This document shows, piece by piece, positions 16,855 to 27,042 of a stretch of DNA of 64,000 bases; position 1 is the first letter of the stretch, and the number at the start of each line of letters is the position of its first letter. The notes under the pieces are model-generated. The model was not told the origin of the DNA. It made no database searches and saw nothing but the letters and a program-made list of their open reading frames with translations. Made by a program: the position numbers and the translations under genes. The stretch is from the NCBI GenBank assembly GCA_025656455.1, contig JAHXHS010000006.1, forward strand, positions 1 to 64,000. The letters are read 5' to 3'. Source of the stretch: Candidatus Thiodiazotropha sp. (ex Epidulcina cf. delphinae). Its GTDB lineage: Bacteria; Pseudomonadota; Gammaproteobacteria; Chromatiales; Chromatiaceae.

Positions 16855-18306
16855 TTACTTACGCCAGAAGGCGGGCGTCAGCAACACCAACAGGGTAAAA
16901 ATCTCCAACCGCCCCAGCAGCATGGCGATACAGAGAATCCACTTCGCCGGGTTGTTGAGATTGGCGTAGTGCTCCCCCACGTCGGCCAGCCCAGGCCCCA
17001 AATTATTGATGCTCGCAGCGACCGCGGAGAAGGAGGTCATCAGGTCGAGGCCGGTCGAGGCCAGGGCCAGGTACATGACACCGAAACTCGCCACATAGAG
17101 GGCAAAGAAACCCCATACCGCATCGACCACCCGCCAGGGAATGGTCTTGCCACCGATACGGATCGGGATCTCCGCGTTCGGGTGGATCAGCCGGTTGATC
17201 TCTCGCACCCCCTGTTTGATCAACAGCAGGAAGCGGATCACCTTGATGCCGCCACCGGTAGAGCCGGCGCAGCCCCCGACAAAACTGGCGAACAGCAGCA
17301 GAATGGAGATAAAGCCTGGCCATAGCGAGTAGTGAGCCGTGGTGAACCCGGTGGTGGTGCCGATGGATACCGCCTGAAACAGACCACGGGTAATCGACTC
17401 GTTCCAAGTGCCGTAGACCCCCATGAAATAGAGGGCGCCGGAGACCGCAAAAAACACCACCGTCAGGGTGGTGATGTAACCGCGAAATTCCGAGTCCTCA
17501 AAGTAAGTACGCAGTGAACGGCGGCGGAGCGCCAGAAAATGGAGGGCGAAATTGGCCCCTGAAAGGAGCATGAAGATAACCGCGATCATCTCGATCAAGG
17601 TACTGTCGTAGAAACCGATGCTCTCATCGTGGGTGGAGAAACCTCCGATCGCTACCGTGGAGAAGGCGTGCCCCAGGGCATCGAAGGGCTTCATGCCGCC
17701 GCCCCAGTAGGCAAGCGTACAGATGATCGTCAATCCCAGGTAGATAAACCAGAGCGCCTTGGCGGTCTCGGTTATACGCGGCGTCAACTTATTGTCTTTC
17801 ACCGGCCCCGGCGTCTCCGCCCGATACAACTGCATGCCGCCGATGCCCAGCATCGGCAATACCGCCACCGCCAGAACGATAATCCCCATCCCCCCCAGCC
17901 ACTGTAACTGCTGGCGATAATAGAGTATCGACAGAGGTAGCTGATCGATGCCGACGATCACCGTAGCGCCGGTTGTGGTCAGACCGGAAATCGACTCGAA
18001 GATCGCATCGGTAACGGTCATCTCGGAATTTTCCGCGAGCAGGAATGGCAGGGACCCGGTCAGGCCCAGCACGCCCCAGAACATCACCACCACCAAAAAG
18101 CCATCCCGCACCCGCAGGTCCTGATGCTGGTTGCGCACCGGCGCCCAGCAGGCCAGGCCTAAACTCAATGTGAGGATAAAGGCATCCGTAAAACCGACCA
18201 AAGCGCCATCGTCGACCCAAATCGAAATCACCAACGGCGGCAACATGCTGAGGCTGAACACCATCAGCAAGACCCCCAAGATTCGTTGAACCACTAACAG
18301 ATGCAT
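16855..18306 (-). CDS. trkH: Trk potassium uptake membrane subunit TrkH
   Basis: The 483-residue integral membrane protein has four M1-P-M2-like repeats; filter-region text SGLTTTGATV near residue 110, GGFSTHD and GTTTGFTTAHYS are visible. It conducts K+ (or Na+) into the cell under control of TrkA. It begins 2 nt after the trkA stop, so the two genes form one operon on the minus strand. Confidence 0.95.
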   Translation of the reverse strand: MHLLVVQRILGVLLMVFSLSMLPPLVISIWVDDGALVGFTDAFILTLSLGLACWAPVRNQHQDLRVRDGFLVVVMFWGVLGLTGSLPFLLAENSEMTVTDAIFESISGLTTTGATVIVGIDQLPLSILYYRQQLQWLGGMGIIVLAVAVLPMLGIGGMQLYRAETPGPVKDNKLTPRITETAKALWFIYLGLTIICTLAYWGGGMKPFDALGHAFSTVAIGGFSTHDESIGFYDSTLIEMIAVIFMLLSGANFALHFLALRRRSLRTYFEDSEFRGYITTLTVVFFAVSGALYFMGVYGTWNESITRGLFQAVSIGTTTGFTTAHYSLWPGFISILLLFASFVGGCAGSTGGGIKVIRFLLLIKQGVREINRLIHPNAEIPIRIGGKTIPWRVVDAVWGFFALYVASFGVMYLALASTGLDLMTSFSAVAASINNLGPGLADVGEHYANLNNPAKWILCIAMLLGRLEIFTLLVLLTPAFWRK

Positions 18307-18308
18307 CG

Positions 18309-19682
18309 TTAGAGGAAAGTCACGCCAACCTGAAACAACTTTTCGACCTCGCGGATCTTGCGCTTATCCACGAGAAACAGGATCACATGATCGTTGCTCT
18401 CGATCATCGTGTCGTGATGTGCAATCAACACCTCCTCACCGCGCACTACCGCGCCGATGGTGGCGCCCTCTGGCAATTTGATCTCTTCGACGGCGCGCCC
18501 AACCACCTTCGATGAATTGCGGTCCCCATGAGCTACGGCCTCGATGGCCTCTGCCGCCCCGCGGCGTAGTGAGTGCACCTGCACCACGTCTCCCCGTCGC
18601 ACATGGGTCAACAGGATGCCGATAGTGGCCTGCTGGGGCGAAATGGCGATATCGACGATGCCGCTCTGCACCAACGCCACATAGGCGGGACGGTTGATCA
18701 AGGCCATTACCCTGGCGGCCCCCAAACGCTTGGCCAGCATGGCGGAGAGGATATTGGCCTCATCATCGTTGGTCACTGAGCAGAATACATCGGTATTCTC
18801 GATATTCTCCTCCAGTAACAGATCCTCATCCGCCGCATTGCCGTGCAGGACAATGGTCATATCGAGCCGTTCGGCGATCTCCCTCGCCCGCACCTGTTCG
18901 GTCTCGATCAGCTTGACCCGGTACTTCTGTTCCAGCGATGAGGCGAGCCGCCGGCCGATATTGCCGCCACCGGCGATAATCAAGCGTTTATAGGGCTTCT
19001 CCAACTTGCGCAACTCACTCATTACTGAGCGGATATCCTCGGCCGCGGCGATAAAGAAGACCTCGTCCTCGGCCTTGATCACGGTGTCCCCCTGGGGCTG
19101 AATGACCTCACCCTCCCGATAGACCGCCGCCACTCTGGCATCCACATCGGGCATGTGCTCGTAGAGGGCGCTCAGCGCATTGCCAACCAAGGGGCCCCCG
19201 TGGTAGGCCTTGACCGCCACCAGACGCACCCTACCGCCGGCGAAGTCCAGAACCTGAAGCGCGCCGGGATATTCAATCAGCTTGAGGATATAGTCGGTGA
19301 CCAGTTGCTCCGGACTGATCAGCACATCCACGGGAATGGCGCCCGGCTCGAACAGCTTGGGATAGTCGAGATAGCCCTGCGCCCTGACCCTGGCTATCTT
19401 GGTCGGGGTGTGGAACACGCTGTAGGCGACCTGACAGGCAACCATGTTGGTCTCGTCGCTGTTGGTCACCGCAAGGATCATATCGGCATCCTCGGCGCCC
19501 GCCCTGCGCAGCACATCCGGATGACCCGCATGCCCCCTGACCGTTCCCAGGTCAAGCCGGCTCTGCAACTCCATCAGCAGGTGTATGTTCTGGTCCACTA
19601 CCGTGATGTCATTCGCTTCACTGACCAGCGCATTCGCGACCGAACGACCGACCTGACCGGCACCGAGGATAATTATTTTCAT
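18309..19682 (-). CDS. trkA: Trk system cytosolic regulator TrkA
   Basis: The 457-residue protein contains two RCK units, each a TrkA-N Rossmann domain ([13 protein letters not shown] at residue 7, then [13 protein letters not shown] near 240) and a TrkA-C domain. It binds NAD(H)/ATP and gates TrkH. ATG start with gaggagag upstream. First gene of the trkA-trkH pair, and lies in the same direction as, but 200 bp downstream from, the ntrYX cluster. Confidence 0.95.
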   Translation of the reverse strand: MKIIILGAGQVGRSVANALVSEANDITVVDQNIHLLMELQSRLDLGTVRGHAGHPDVLRRAGAEDADMILAVTNSDETNMVACQVAYSVFHTPTKIARVRAQGYLDYPKLFEPGAIPVDVLISPEQLVTDYILKLIEYPGALQVLDFAGGRVRLVAVKAYHGGPLVGNALSALYEHMPDVDARVAAVYREGEVIQPQGDTVIKAEDEVFFIAAAEDIRSVMSELRKLEKPYKRLIIAGGGNIGRRLASSLEQKYRVKLIETEQVRAREIAERLDMTIVLHGNAADEDLLLEENIENTDVFCSVTNDDEANILSAMLAKRLGAARVMALINRPAYVALVQSGIVDIAISPQQATIGILLTHVRRGDVVQVHSLRRGAAEAIEAVAHGDRNSSKVVGRAVEEIKLPEGATIGAVVRGEEVLIAHHDTMIESNDHVILFLVDKRKIREVEKLFQVGVTFL

Positions 19683-19705
19683 TCTCTCCTCAGACGATTC
19701 GTAAC

Positions 19706-19720
19706 CTAGTGTAGTGTCCT
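19706..19720. repeat. CTAGTGTAGTGTC repeat copy upstream of trkA
   Basis: Lies about 25 bp upstream of the trkA start (minus strand). On that strand it reads AGGACACTACACTAG. Confidence 0.5.
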
Positions 19721-19885
19721 ATGATACCCGAGATATGGGACAACGACATAGCTATACCCATTCGGATCGATATCATGTCCACTGAATTTTTTTTAATTTA
19801 AGCGACACGTCATCGCTTTTCTCTGCGTGCTTTGCCTTACTAAAGCCCTGTTTATGGACAGACACAAGATACCCCGGGGATCAGA

Positions 19886-21256
19886 TCAACGTTTGTCCTT
19901 GAACTCGATCTCCAGGGTCTTGAGTTTCCGGTAGAGGTGGGTCCGTTCCATGCCGACCTCCTTGGCCATCCTCGAGATGTTCCCTTCGTGCTGTCTCAGT
20001 TGATACTCCAGATAGACCTTTTCAAACTCTTCACGGGCCTGTCTCAAGGGTTGGTCGAAAGAGACCGGTGATTCGAGACCGCCCAGCGAACTGCCCATTT
20101 CCGGCACCCCCAGTGAGGAGTCGACCTCTTCCTGAGAAATCTCGTTGCCTGCCCCCAGGATCAGCAGGCGTTGCACCAGGTTCTTCAGCTCGCGCACATT
20201 GCCATGCCAGGGGTGGTTGCGCAGGGTGTTCTGCGCCCCCACGTTGAAGTGGCGGTAGGGCAGCTTTTCGTGGGTCACATACCAGTCAACATAGAAATTC
20301 AACAATTCAGGCACATCCTCGGCATGTTCGCGCAGGGGCGGCACGTGCAACGGCACCACATTGAGGTGGTAGAAGAGATCCTCCCGAAACGTCCCTTCCT
20401 GAACCGACTCTTCCAGGTTGTGCTGGGTGGCGGCAATGATGCGCACATCGATACTCACCGGATCGGTGCCTCCAACCCGCAGGAAGCGTCCGGTATCCAG
20501 GGCCCCGACCAGTTGCGACTGGGCCTCCAGGTCCATATCGGCGACCTCGTCCAGGAACAGGGTGCCGCCCGCCGCCTGTTCCAATCGTCCATAGTGGATC
20601 CGCCCTTCACGCTCGCTGCCGAACAGCTCCTGGGCGGCGTTACCCTTGACGATGGCGCTGACATTGACCTCTACGAAGGGGCGATCGCGGCGCACACTCT
20701 GAGAGTGGAGATAGCGCGCCAGGGTCTCGCGCCCACTACCTGGCTCACCGGTCACCAACACCCAGGTATCGTGCTGGGCAATGCGCTTCACCTGCTCACG
20801 CAGACGCTGCATCACCGGGCTTCTGCCGGTGGGTTCATGCACTGCGTGGACATGACGCCTCAACCCCACGTTCTCCTGCTTCAACTGTTCGGCCTCCAGG
20901 GCGCGATCGACCGTCAGCAACAGCTTGGCCAGGGAGAGAGGTTTCTCAAGGAAATCGTAGGCGCCCAGGCGTGTCGCCTCAACAGCGGTCTCTACCGTGC
21001 CGTGTCCCGACATCACGATCACCGGACAAGGCAGCCCCTCATCCTCTCCCCACTCCTTGAGCAGGGTGATGCCATCCACATCGGGCATCCAGATATCGAG
21101 CAGTATCAGCTCAGGCCGCCGATCGCGCAGCGCCTGGCGCGCAGACTTGCCGTCTTCGGCCACCGCCACTTCATAGGATTCATCCTGCAGAATCTCCTTG
21201 ACCAGATTGCGGATATCCGGCTCATCATCCACCACCAGGATATAGGCACGGCTCAT
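19886..21256 (-). CDS. ntrX: NtrX-like response regulator with degenerate sigma-54 activation motifs
   Basis: The 456-residue regulator has a receiver domain (D10-D11, phospho-acceptor D54, K105), a sigma-54-activator-type AAA+ domain (about residues 143-370) and a Fis-type helix-turn-helix at the C-terminus (ISRMAKEVGMERTHLYRKLK). Two key features are off-consensus: the Walker A motif reads G-EPGSGR-E, with R176 where Lys is expected, and the GAFTGA loop that contacts sigma-54 is missing (around 216-222 it reads REGRIHYGR). Walker B LFLDEV is intact. It may therefore regulate through sigma-70 or as a repressor. The start overlaps the end of ntrY by 4 nt. Confidence 0.9.
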   Translation of the reverse strand: MSRAYILVVDDEPDIRNLVKEILQDESYEVAVAEDGKSARQALRDRRPELILLDIWMPDVDGITLLKEWGEDEGLPCPVIVMSGHGTVETAVEATRLGAYDFLEKPLSLAKLLLTVDRALEAEQLKQENVGLRRHVHAVHEPTGRSPVMQRLREQVKRIAQHDTWVLVTGEPGSGRETLARYLHSQSVRRDRPFVEVNVSAIVKGNAAQELFGSEREGRIHYGRLEQAAGGTLFLDEVADMDLEAQSQLVGALDTGRFLRVGGTDPVSIDVRIIAATQHNLEESVQEGTFREDLFYHLNVVPLHVPPLREHAEDVPELLNFYVDWYVTHEKLPYRHFNVGAQNTLRNHPWHGNVRELKNLVQRLLILGAGNEISQEEVDSSLGVPEMGSSLGGLESPVSFDQPLRQAREEFEKVYLEYQLRQHEGNISRMAKEVGMERTHLYRKLKTLEIEFKDKR

Positions 21257-23424
21257 GCTTCACTCTCCTCGAGATTCAATAGCATCGGCAATTGCATCAC
21301 CATGCAGGCCCCCTTGTTACAGTTTTCCGCCCAGATGATACCGCCATGCTCCTCTACAATCTTCTTTACGATCGCCAGACCCAGGCCCGTCCCCTTGGGC
21401 TTGGACGTCACGTAGGGCTCGAACAGTTGCTGAAGCATCGCCTCCGGAAAGCCTGGGCCATTGTCCCGGACCTGCATTTCATAAAACGGATGTTCTTCCC
21501 TGCTCACCACTCGGGAGACGAGAGAGACCTTTCCCTGTTTGCTCCCCTCCAAGGCCTCAACGGCGTTCTTCAGCAGATTATGCGTCACCTGGCGAAGGCG
21601 TAAGGGATCGGCCTCGACCCTGGCTTGCCCCGCCGTCAACTCGACCTCGAACTTGACCCCCCTAGTGCCGCGATAGAGATCCACTACCTCCCCAATGAGC
21701 CTGTCCAGCCTGAGCGCCTTCACCTCCATTTGTGGTGGACGGGCGTATTCGGAAAAATCATTGACCATGCTTTTCATCGCCTCCACCTGTTGGACGATGG
21801 TATGGGTAGCGCGATCCAGCACCGCGACATCCTTCTCCTTCATGGTCTTGAGATATTTGTGGCGCAACCGTTCGGCGGAAAGCTGTATCGGCGTCAGCGG
21901 GTTCTTGATTTCATGAGCCAGGCGTCTCGCCACTTCGCCCCAGGCGGCGTCCCGCTGGGCGCGGATCAGCGCCGTCACATCGTCGAACAAGACGATATGG
22001 CCCTTGCGGCCGTTGGGCTGAGCGAACGGGGTCGTACGGCAGGTCAACACCTTGCGGCCCTCGCCGCCGAACAGGGTCAACTCCCCGCGCCACTCCTCCT
22101 CGACTTGACGCAGCGGCATTTCCAAGCCTTCGGCAAACTGCCTGAGAATGGGCGATTCGAGCGCCAGTGACTGCACGGTGGCATCGATCAGGCGCTTTAA
22201 ATCCGTGCCCAAAATCTTTCCTGCCGCCGGGTTCACGGTACGCAGTCGTTGTTGCGCATCGAAGGTCAGCACACCGGAGGAGAGGCGCGCCAGCACCGTC
22301 TCCAGGTAGGCGCGCTGACCCTCGACCTCACGCTGGCTACCGTCGGCCTGGTCCCTGGCCTGGCGTATGCGCCGGGTCATGGTGTTGAAAGAGGCGACCA
22401 GGAAAGCGAGTTCATCGGCCCGTCTGGGCACGGGCAGCTGGCGGTCGTAATCACCCTCGGCGACCGCCTTGGTGCCCGCCGCGATATTGGCGATGGGTGC
22501 TACCATGCGGCGGGCGGAGAAGAAGGCGGCCCAGACAGCGGAGAGCACCGCGAACATCAGCACCAGGAAGAGGGTCAGGGAGAAGTTACGCTTTAGCGAC
22601 TGGCGCAGAAAAGAGAGCTCCTTGTAGCGGTTGTAGGCCAGTTCGAGCTTCTCCGAGAGGGCGCTGACCCGTTCCGAAGCAGGGTAGAGCCCCTGGATGA
22701 TAAAGGGACGCCCCAGCGGATCGGCCACTGCAACCCGGATCATCAACTCATCCTTGTCTCGCGCCAGCCCCACGTAGCTGTTGCCTTCACGCAGGCGCTG
22801 CATGATGTAGTCGTCCGGCTTGGCCGGCGCCAACTCATCCGCGACCGCATTGGAGTAGGCGATAATCTGCCCGCCGGGGTCGCTGAGGGAGAGCTCCAGA
22901 GCGCCCGATTGCTGGCGCAGCTTGGCGATGGTCAGTGAGAGGGCGGACTCCGAGGTGTCAGCGATACTCAATAATTGCTGCTCCGTATATTTCAGCCATA
23001 CCCGCTGATTCAGCGCCAGGGAGGCCTGCGCCAGTTCCCGGGCATCCTCCATGGCTTGGTCGATCTGCACGTCGAACCAGCTGTCGATCCCCCCCTGCAA
23101 AAAGCTGAAGGAGTAGTAGTAGACCACCCCGACCGGGGTCAGGGCGATGAGGGTGAAGATCAACACCATGCGCAGGGTGAGACGGGAACCGGCGCTGTGC
23201 CGCAGATACTGCCGGATGAGCCGGATGGAGTTGTAGGTGATCAATACGAACAGGACAAACATGCCTGCCAGGTTGAAGACCAGCAAAGGCACGAAAAAAC
23301 GGCTCAGTTCGGCGGAGTTCTGCACCGCGCTGCTCATCAGATGCAGACTCACCAGCAGTAAAATCAGCAACAGGCCGACTGAGAGACCGCCCAGACGCAA
23401 GCGGCTCAGGGTTGAAGGGGCCAT
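21253..23424 (-). CDS. ntrY: NtrY-like membrane sensor histidine kinase
   Basis: About 723 residues. The N-terminus has two or three membrane segments (about residues 8-30, 35-60 and 80-110), a periplasmic sensor loop, another segment near 290, HAMP, PAS, then HisKA with H in AHEIKNPLTP and an HATPase domain ending in GTGLGLAIVKKIVEEHGG. The order is that of NtrY. I choose the ATG at 23424, which has an AGG about 9 nt upstream. In-frame alternatives at 23433 and TTG 23451 have worse sites. It overlaps the end of the DUF4390 gene and couples to ntrX by ATGA. The signal is unknown; in relatives the pair responds to nitrogen or redox state. Confidence 0.9.
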   Translation of the reverse strand: MAPSTLSRLRLGGLSVGLLLILLLVSLHLMSSAVQNSAELSRFFVPLLVFNLAGMFVLFVLITYNSIRLIRQYLRHSAGSRLTLRMVLIFTLIALTPVGVVYYYSFSFLQGGIDSWFDVQIDQAMEDARELAQASLALNQRVWLKYTEQQLLSIADTSESALSLTIAKLRQQSGALELSLSDPGGQIIAYSNAVADELAPAKPDDYIMQRLREGNSYVGLARDKDELMIRVAVADPLGRPFIIQGLYPASERVSALSEKLELAYNRYKELSFLRQSLKRNFSLTLFLVLMFAVLSAVWAAFFSARRMVAPIANIAAGTKAVAEGDYDRQLPVPRRADELAFLVASFNTMTRRIRQARDQADGSQREVEGQRAYLETVLARLSSGVLTFDAQQRLRTVNPAAGKILGTDLKRLIDATVQSLALESPILRQFAEGLEMPLRQVEEEWRGELTLFGGEGRKVLTCRTTPFAQPNGRKGHIVLFDDVTALIRAQRDAAWGEVARRLAHEIKNPLTPIQLSAERLRHKYLKTMKEKDVAVLDRATHTIVQQVEAMKSMVNDFSEYARPPQMEVKALRLDRLIGEVVDLYRGTRGVKFEVELTAGQARVEADPLRLRQVTHNLLKNAVEALEGSKQGKVSLVSRVVSREEHPFYEMQVRDNGPGFPEAMLQQLFEPYVTSKPKGTGLGLAIVKKIVEEHGGIIWAENCNKGACMVMQLPMLLNLEESEA

Positions 23425-23954
23425 TGGGACCATCCTGTCGTCAGTTTCCAACCCCTGCCCAGATAGGCCAGCGGTTGCAGCGGCAACGGCAGGGACTCGA
23501 TATCGAGATCGGCCCGCAATCGAAGCTGGTAAGCCTCACCCCGGGCCAACTGCCCTGTGTTGGCCAAAGCGAGATGACTGATCTCGCCCAAGGCGTAGAG
23601 GGCGGCATCCTGGGTCACGAAGTTCTGCTCCTCTCCCGTCTGCATATCCACCACCCGGTAGAGTTCCGTCAGGGCATGATAGCGGATCTGAAAACTCAGG
23701 GTGCGCGTGAATGGGCTGGGCTCCCAGAAACTTCGCCATACCTTCTCCACCACCAGCAGCACCTTCAAGGTCAGCGGCACACCGTTGCTCAGCGCCGCAT
23801 GGGCCTCTTCGCTCAACTGATAGTCGATGCGGGCATTCAGCCGATACTCATCGCCGACCAGCGAGATCTGCACATCCTTGACGGCGAAACTCGCCGCCTC
23901 CCCACCTGCGGACCAGAGTAGTAACAGCAGCAGGGGGATTGCGCACTTTTTCAT
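23406..23954 (-). CDS. DUF4390 exported protein
   Basis: The 182-residue product has a signal peptide (MKKCAIPLLLLLLWSAGGEA) and the DUF4390 core, including VWRSFWEPSPFTRTLSFQIRYHALTELYRV. I start it at the ATG at 23954, which overlaps the rsmB stop (ATGA), because a signal peptide then begins the protein. A longer frame reaching 24047 would place it inside rsmB. This family sits between rsmB and ntrY in many Gammaproteobacteria, and its role is unknown. Confidence 0.87.
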   Translation of the reverse strand: MKKCAIPLLLLLLWSAGGEAASFAVKDVQISLVGDEYRLNARIDYQLSEEAHAALSNGVPLTLKVLLVVEKVWRSFWEPSPFTRTLSFQIRYHALTELYRVVDMQTGEEQNFVTQDAALYALGEISHLALANTGQLARGEAYQLRLRADLDIESLPLPLQPLAYLGRGWKLTTGWSQWPLQP

Positions 23955-25276
23955 CTCGGCCGCTTCACCAGGCGCGCATAGTAAAACCCGTCCAGCCCCC
24001 CGGCGCCTGGGGCGATCTGGCGGCCTACCGCCCTCGCCTCGCCCCATTGTGCCTCAATGGGTTGCTCCAGCGCATCAGCTTGGGATGCAAGGAACACCTG
24101 CAACTGCCGTTCATTCTCTTGGGGCAGGATCGAACAGGTGGCATAGAGCATGATGCCGCCGGGTTTCAAGCAGGGCCAGACGGCCCGCAAAATACGCGCC
24201 TGCAATTCCACCAGACCGGCGATATCGCTCTCCCGGCGAAGGTACTTGACATCCGGATGGCGACGAATCACACCGGTGGCGGAACAGGGCACATCCAACA
24301 GGATCCGGTCATACCCCCCTTTGCGCCACTCGCCATGGGGATCGGCCGCGTCCCCTTGCAACACCTTGGCCCGGAGTTGCAGACGCGCTAGGTTGTCACG
24401 CACCTTTTCCAGGCGGAGAGGGTCCAGATCCAGGGCCGTCAGCTCCACCTCCGGCGCTGACTCCAGCAGATGACAGCTCTTGCCGCCGGGCGCGGCACAA
24501 GCATCCAGCACCTGTTGCCCGGCCGCCAACCCGAGCAGCCCGGCCGCCAACTGAGCGGCGCCATCCTGCACCGAAACCCTGCCCTCCCTAAAACCGGGCA
24601 GAGACTCCACATCGACGGCCTTTTCGAGATTCAGGCCTTCGTCCACCAGGGGGATCGGTCGCGCCGCCATGCCATTCGCCGCGAGCAGTGCCAGATACTC
24701 GTCACGGGAATTGATCCGCCGGTTCACCCGCAGGCTCATCGGGGGGTGCCCGTTGAGCGCTTCAGCCCGCTCCCGCCAGGTCGTCGGCCATTGAGACCGC
24801 AAGGCCGACAGTAGCCACTCGGGCAATGCATAGTGCGCCTCGGGATCTGACGCCAGCGATTCGAGCAGACCCTCACGGCGACGTAAGAAATTCCGCAGCA
24901 CGCCATTGATCAGACCGACAGCCCAGCCCTTGCCCAGCCGCTTCGCCGCCCCGGCAGTCTCATGGACCGCAGCGTGTTCAGCCACCCTGAGATAGAGCAA
25001 CTGGTAGAGTCCTATGAGAATCAACGCCTCGATGTCACGGTCCTTGGATTTCAACGGTTTGCTCATCAAGCACCCCGCCAGAACACGTAATCGCGGGTAG
25101 GCGCGCATCACTCCATAGCTGATCTCCTGCATCAATCCCCGGTCCCGTGAGTCATCAAGCTTTGCCAGGTGATCAGGCATCAGCTCGGTAAGCGAGCGCC
25201 CCGCAAGCACACCCTGTACAACCCTGGCGGCCTCGATCCGTGGATTTGTCGACGAAACTCTGGCCTGGATCCCCAT
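23951..25276 (-). CDS. rsmB: 16S rRNA m5C967 methyltransferase RsmB
   Basis: The 441-residue protein has an N-terminal NusB-like RNA-binding domain (about residues 10-140) and a C-terminal Nop2/Sun-type AdoMet domain. AdoMet loop DACAAPGGKS near residue 261, and both Cys of the m5C mechanism are visible in LDVPCSATGVIRRHPD and YATCSILPQENE. It methylates C967 of 16S rRNA. Its start shares one base with the fmt stop, so it is tightly linked in the def-fmt-rsmB unit. Confidence 0.95.
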   Translation of the reverse strand: MGIQARVSSTNPRIEAARVVQGVLAGRSLTELMPDHLAKLDDSRDRGLMQEISYGVMRAYPRLRVLAGCLMSKPLKSKDRDIEALILIGLYQLLYLRVAEHAAVHETAGAAKRLGKGWAVGLINGVLRNFLRRREGLLESLASDPEAHYALPEWLLSALRSQWPTTWRERAEALNGHPPMSLRVNRRINSRDEYLALLAANGMAARPIPLVDEGLNLEKAVDVESLPGFREGRVSVQDGAAQLAAGLLGLAAGQQVLDACAAPGGKSCHLLESAPEVELTALDLDPLRLEKVRDNLARLQLRAKVLQGDAADPHGEWRKGGYDRILLDVPCSATGVIRRHPDVKYLRRESDIAGLVELQARILRAVWPCLKPGGIMLYATCSILPQENERQLQVFLASQADALEQPIEAQWGEARAVGRQIAPGAGGLDGFYYARLVKRPR

Positions 25277-26214
25277 CAGGTCAGCACCACCTCATCCAGC
25301 GAGTGAGCGTTGACGAAATCGCCGGCGGGGATAGCCCGTTTGCCCGGCATCTGCAACTCGAGGATACGCAGAAGGCCCTGACCGGTCGCCACATCGATAC
25401 CTGCTTTCCCTGTCCGCAGAACCCTGCCCGGCTCCGCGGCGATGTCGGCCGCCAATGGCTGGCAACGCCAGAGCCGTATCATCTTGTCACCATAGCGGCA
25501 CTGCGCCACCGGCCAGGGATTGAAGGCGCGGACCTTGCGATCGATGACCTCGGCCGGTTGCGACCAGTCGATCAGGCCCTCCTGTTTATCGAGTTTTGTG
25601 GCGTAATTGGCCAGACTCTCATCCTGGAGTTCGGCCTGAAGCGTTCCCTCAGCCAGACCGGGCAGACAGGCCAATAGCGCCTGAGCGCCCAAGTCCGCCA
25701 AACGGTCATGCAGGCTCCCCCCCGTGTCATCGGCATGAATAGGTGTTTTCAAGGTATAGAGCATCGGCCCGGTGTCGAGCCCCGCCTCCATCCGCATGAT
25801 GGTCACACCACTCTCCCTGTCGCCGGCAAGAATGGCGCGTTGAATCGGCGCCGCGCCCCGCCAACGTGGCAGCAGGGAGGCATGGATATTGATGCATCCC
25901 AATCCAGGCGCATCCAATACCGCCTGCGGCAACAGCAACCCATACGCAACCACTACCATCAGATCGGCTTCCAACGCAGCCAGAGCCTGTTGCGCCGATA
26001 GATCCCTGAGCGTTGGCGGTTGACGCACCTCTATACCTTTTTCCAAGGCCAGTTGCTTGACCGGGCTTAACTGCACTTTCCTGCCCCGCCCGGCAGGACG
26101 GTCCGGCTGCGTGTAGACCGCCGTGATCGGGTGGTCCGTGGTCAATAGCGCCGCGAGGGCCGTGGCGGCGAACTCGGGGGTGCCGGCAAAGATGATTTTC
26201 AATGGTTCAGACAT
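25276..26214 (-). CDS. fmt: Methionyl-tRNA formyltransferase
   Basis: The 312-residue protein has IIFAGTPEFA at the N-terminus, the 10-formyltetrahydrofolate active-site block INIHASLLPRWRGAAPI with catalytic Asn and His, and the later Asp in MRMEAGLDTGPML. The C-terminal OB-like domain is present. It formylates initiator Met-tRNA. It lies 99 bp downstream of def; the gap carries a repeat. Confidence 0.96.
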   Translation of the reverse strand: MSEPLKIIFAGTPEFAATALAALLTTDHPITAVYTQPDRPAGRGRKVQLSPVKQLALEKGIEVRQPPTLRDLSAQQALAALEADLMVVVAYGLLLPQAVLDAPGLGCINIHASLLPRWRGAAPIQRAILAGDRESGVTIMRMEAGLDTGPMLYTLKTPIHADDTGGSLHDRLADLGAQALLACLPGLAEGTLQAELQDESLANYATKLDKQEGLIDWSQPAEVIDRKVRAFNPWPVAQCRYGDKMIRLWRCQPLAADIAAEPGRVLRTGKAGIDVATGQGLLRILELQMPGKRAIPAGDFVNAHSLDEVVLT

Positions 26215-26218
26215 GAAT

Positions 26219-26240
26219 TAACCCGCATTTCGCACCAGGA
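26219..26240. repeat. CCCGCATTTCTCACCAG-family repeat in the def-fmt gap
   Basis: Starts 4 bp from the fmt start codon side. On the plus strand it reads taacccgcatttcgcaccag. Related to the termini of the element at 40559-40732. Confidence 0.6.
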
Positions 26241-26313
26241 TTTGGGAACGGTGTCTCAGACAAATGCCTGGTGACGGATGAAGATTGGACCAAGGCAGAA
26301 CTCCACGAGGTGT

Positions 26314-26847
26314 TCAGATAACCTGATGCGCGCCCGCTTCCGGCGCCTCTTGTTGACGGTTCTCCTTCTCCAGCTTCTTGCGGATGCGCTGACGCTTCAG
26401 GCTGGAGAGATAGTCGACGAATAATTTACCTTCCAGGTGATCCAGTTCATGCTGAATACAGACCGCCAGCAGATCGTCCGCCTCCATCTCGAACGGGATG
26501 CCGTCGCGGCCGAGGGCTTTCAGCCGGATATGCTGGGCACGTATCACCGTTTCGTAGACCCCCGGCACCGACAGACAACCCTCTTCCATCTGCTCCACGC
26601 CATCCATTTCCAGGATCTGCGCATTGACCAGACAGAGCGGCTGGTTCTTCTCTTCGGAGAGGTCGATCACCACCACCCGCTTGGCCACATTCACCTGGGT
26701 CGCCGCGAGACCGATACCCGGCGCTTCATACATGGTTTCGAGCATATCGTCGATCAGCCGACGCACGGCGTCGTCAACCTGAGCCACCGGCTTGGCCTTG
26801 TTGCGTAGTCGAGGATCGGGAAAGCGGAGTATGTCTAGAATCGCCAT
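26314..26847 (-). CDS. def: Peptide deformylase
   Basis: The 177-residue protein carries all three metal-enzyme motifs: [16 protein letters not shown] and [12 protein letters not shown] (Cys and two His bind Fe/Zn; the Glu is catalytic). It begins [15 protein letters not shown]. The ATG at 26847, with ggaaaa upstream, is preferred to a TTG four codons earlier. It removes the N-terminal formyl group and leads the def-fmt-rsmB-ntrYX cluster, divergent from the lysM-dprA operon. Confidence 0.96.
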   Translation of the reverse strand: MAILDILRFPDPRLRNKAKPVAQVDDAVRRLIDDMLETMYEAPGIGLAATQVNVAKRVVVIDLSEEKNQPLCLVNAQILEMDGVEQMEEGCLSVPGVYETVIRAQHIRLKALGRDGIPFEMEADDLLAVCIQHELDHLEGKLFVDYLSSLKRQRIRKKLEKENRQQEAPEAGAHQVI

Positions 26848-26912
26848 CTGTTTTTCCAAAATCTATAGTACAAATGCAAGAAATTGCGCTAACATTATGA
26901 TCATACTGGAAA

Positions 26913-26929
26913 CTAGTGTAGTGTCACAT
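26913..26929. repeat. CTAGTGTAGTGTC repeat copy in the def/lysM divergent region
   Basis: Copy located about 66 bp upstream of def and 114 bp upstream of the lysM gene, in the shared control region. Confidence 0.5.
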
Positions 26930-27042
26930 ACTGTTTTCCCCTCAAAACCGTCAAACAGTATAGAACACAACACATGGGGAATCCTCGCTGTTGATCGCTA
27001 GCCAAGCCGAAGAATTTCCGCTTCGTACCCAAGGGAATCGTC

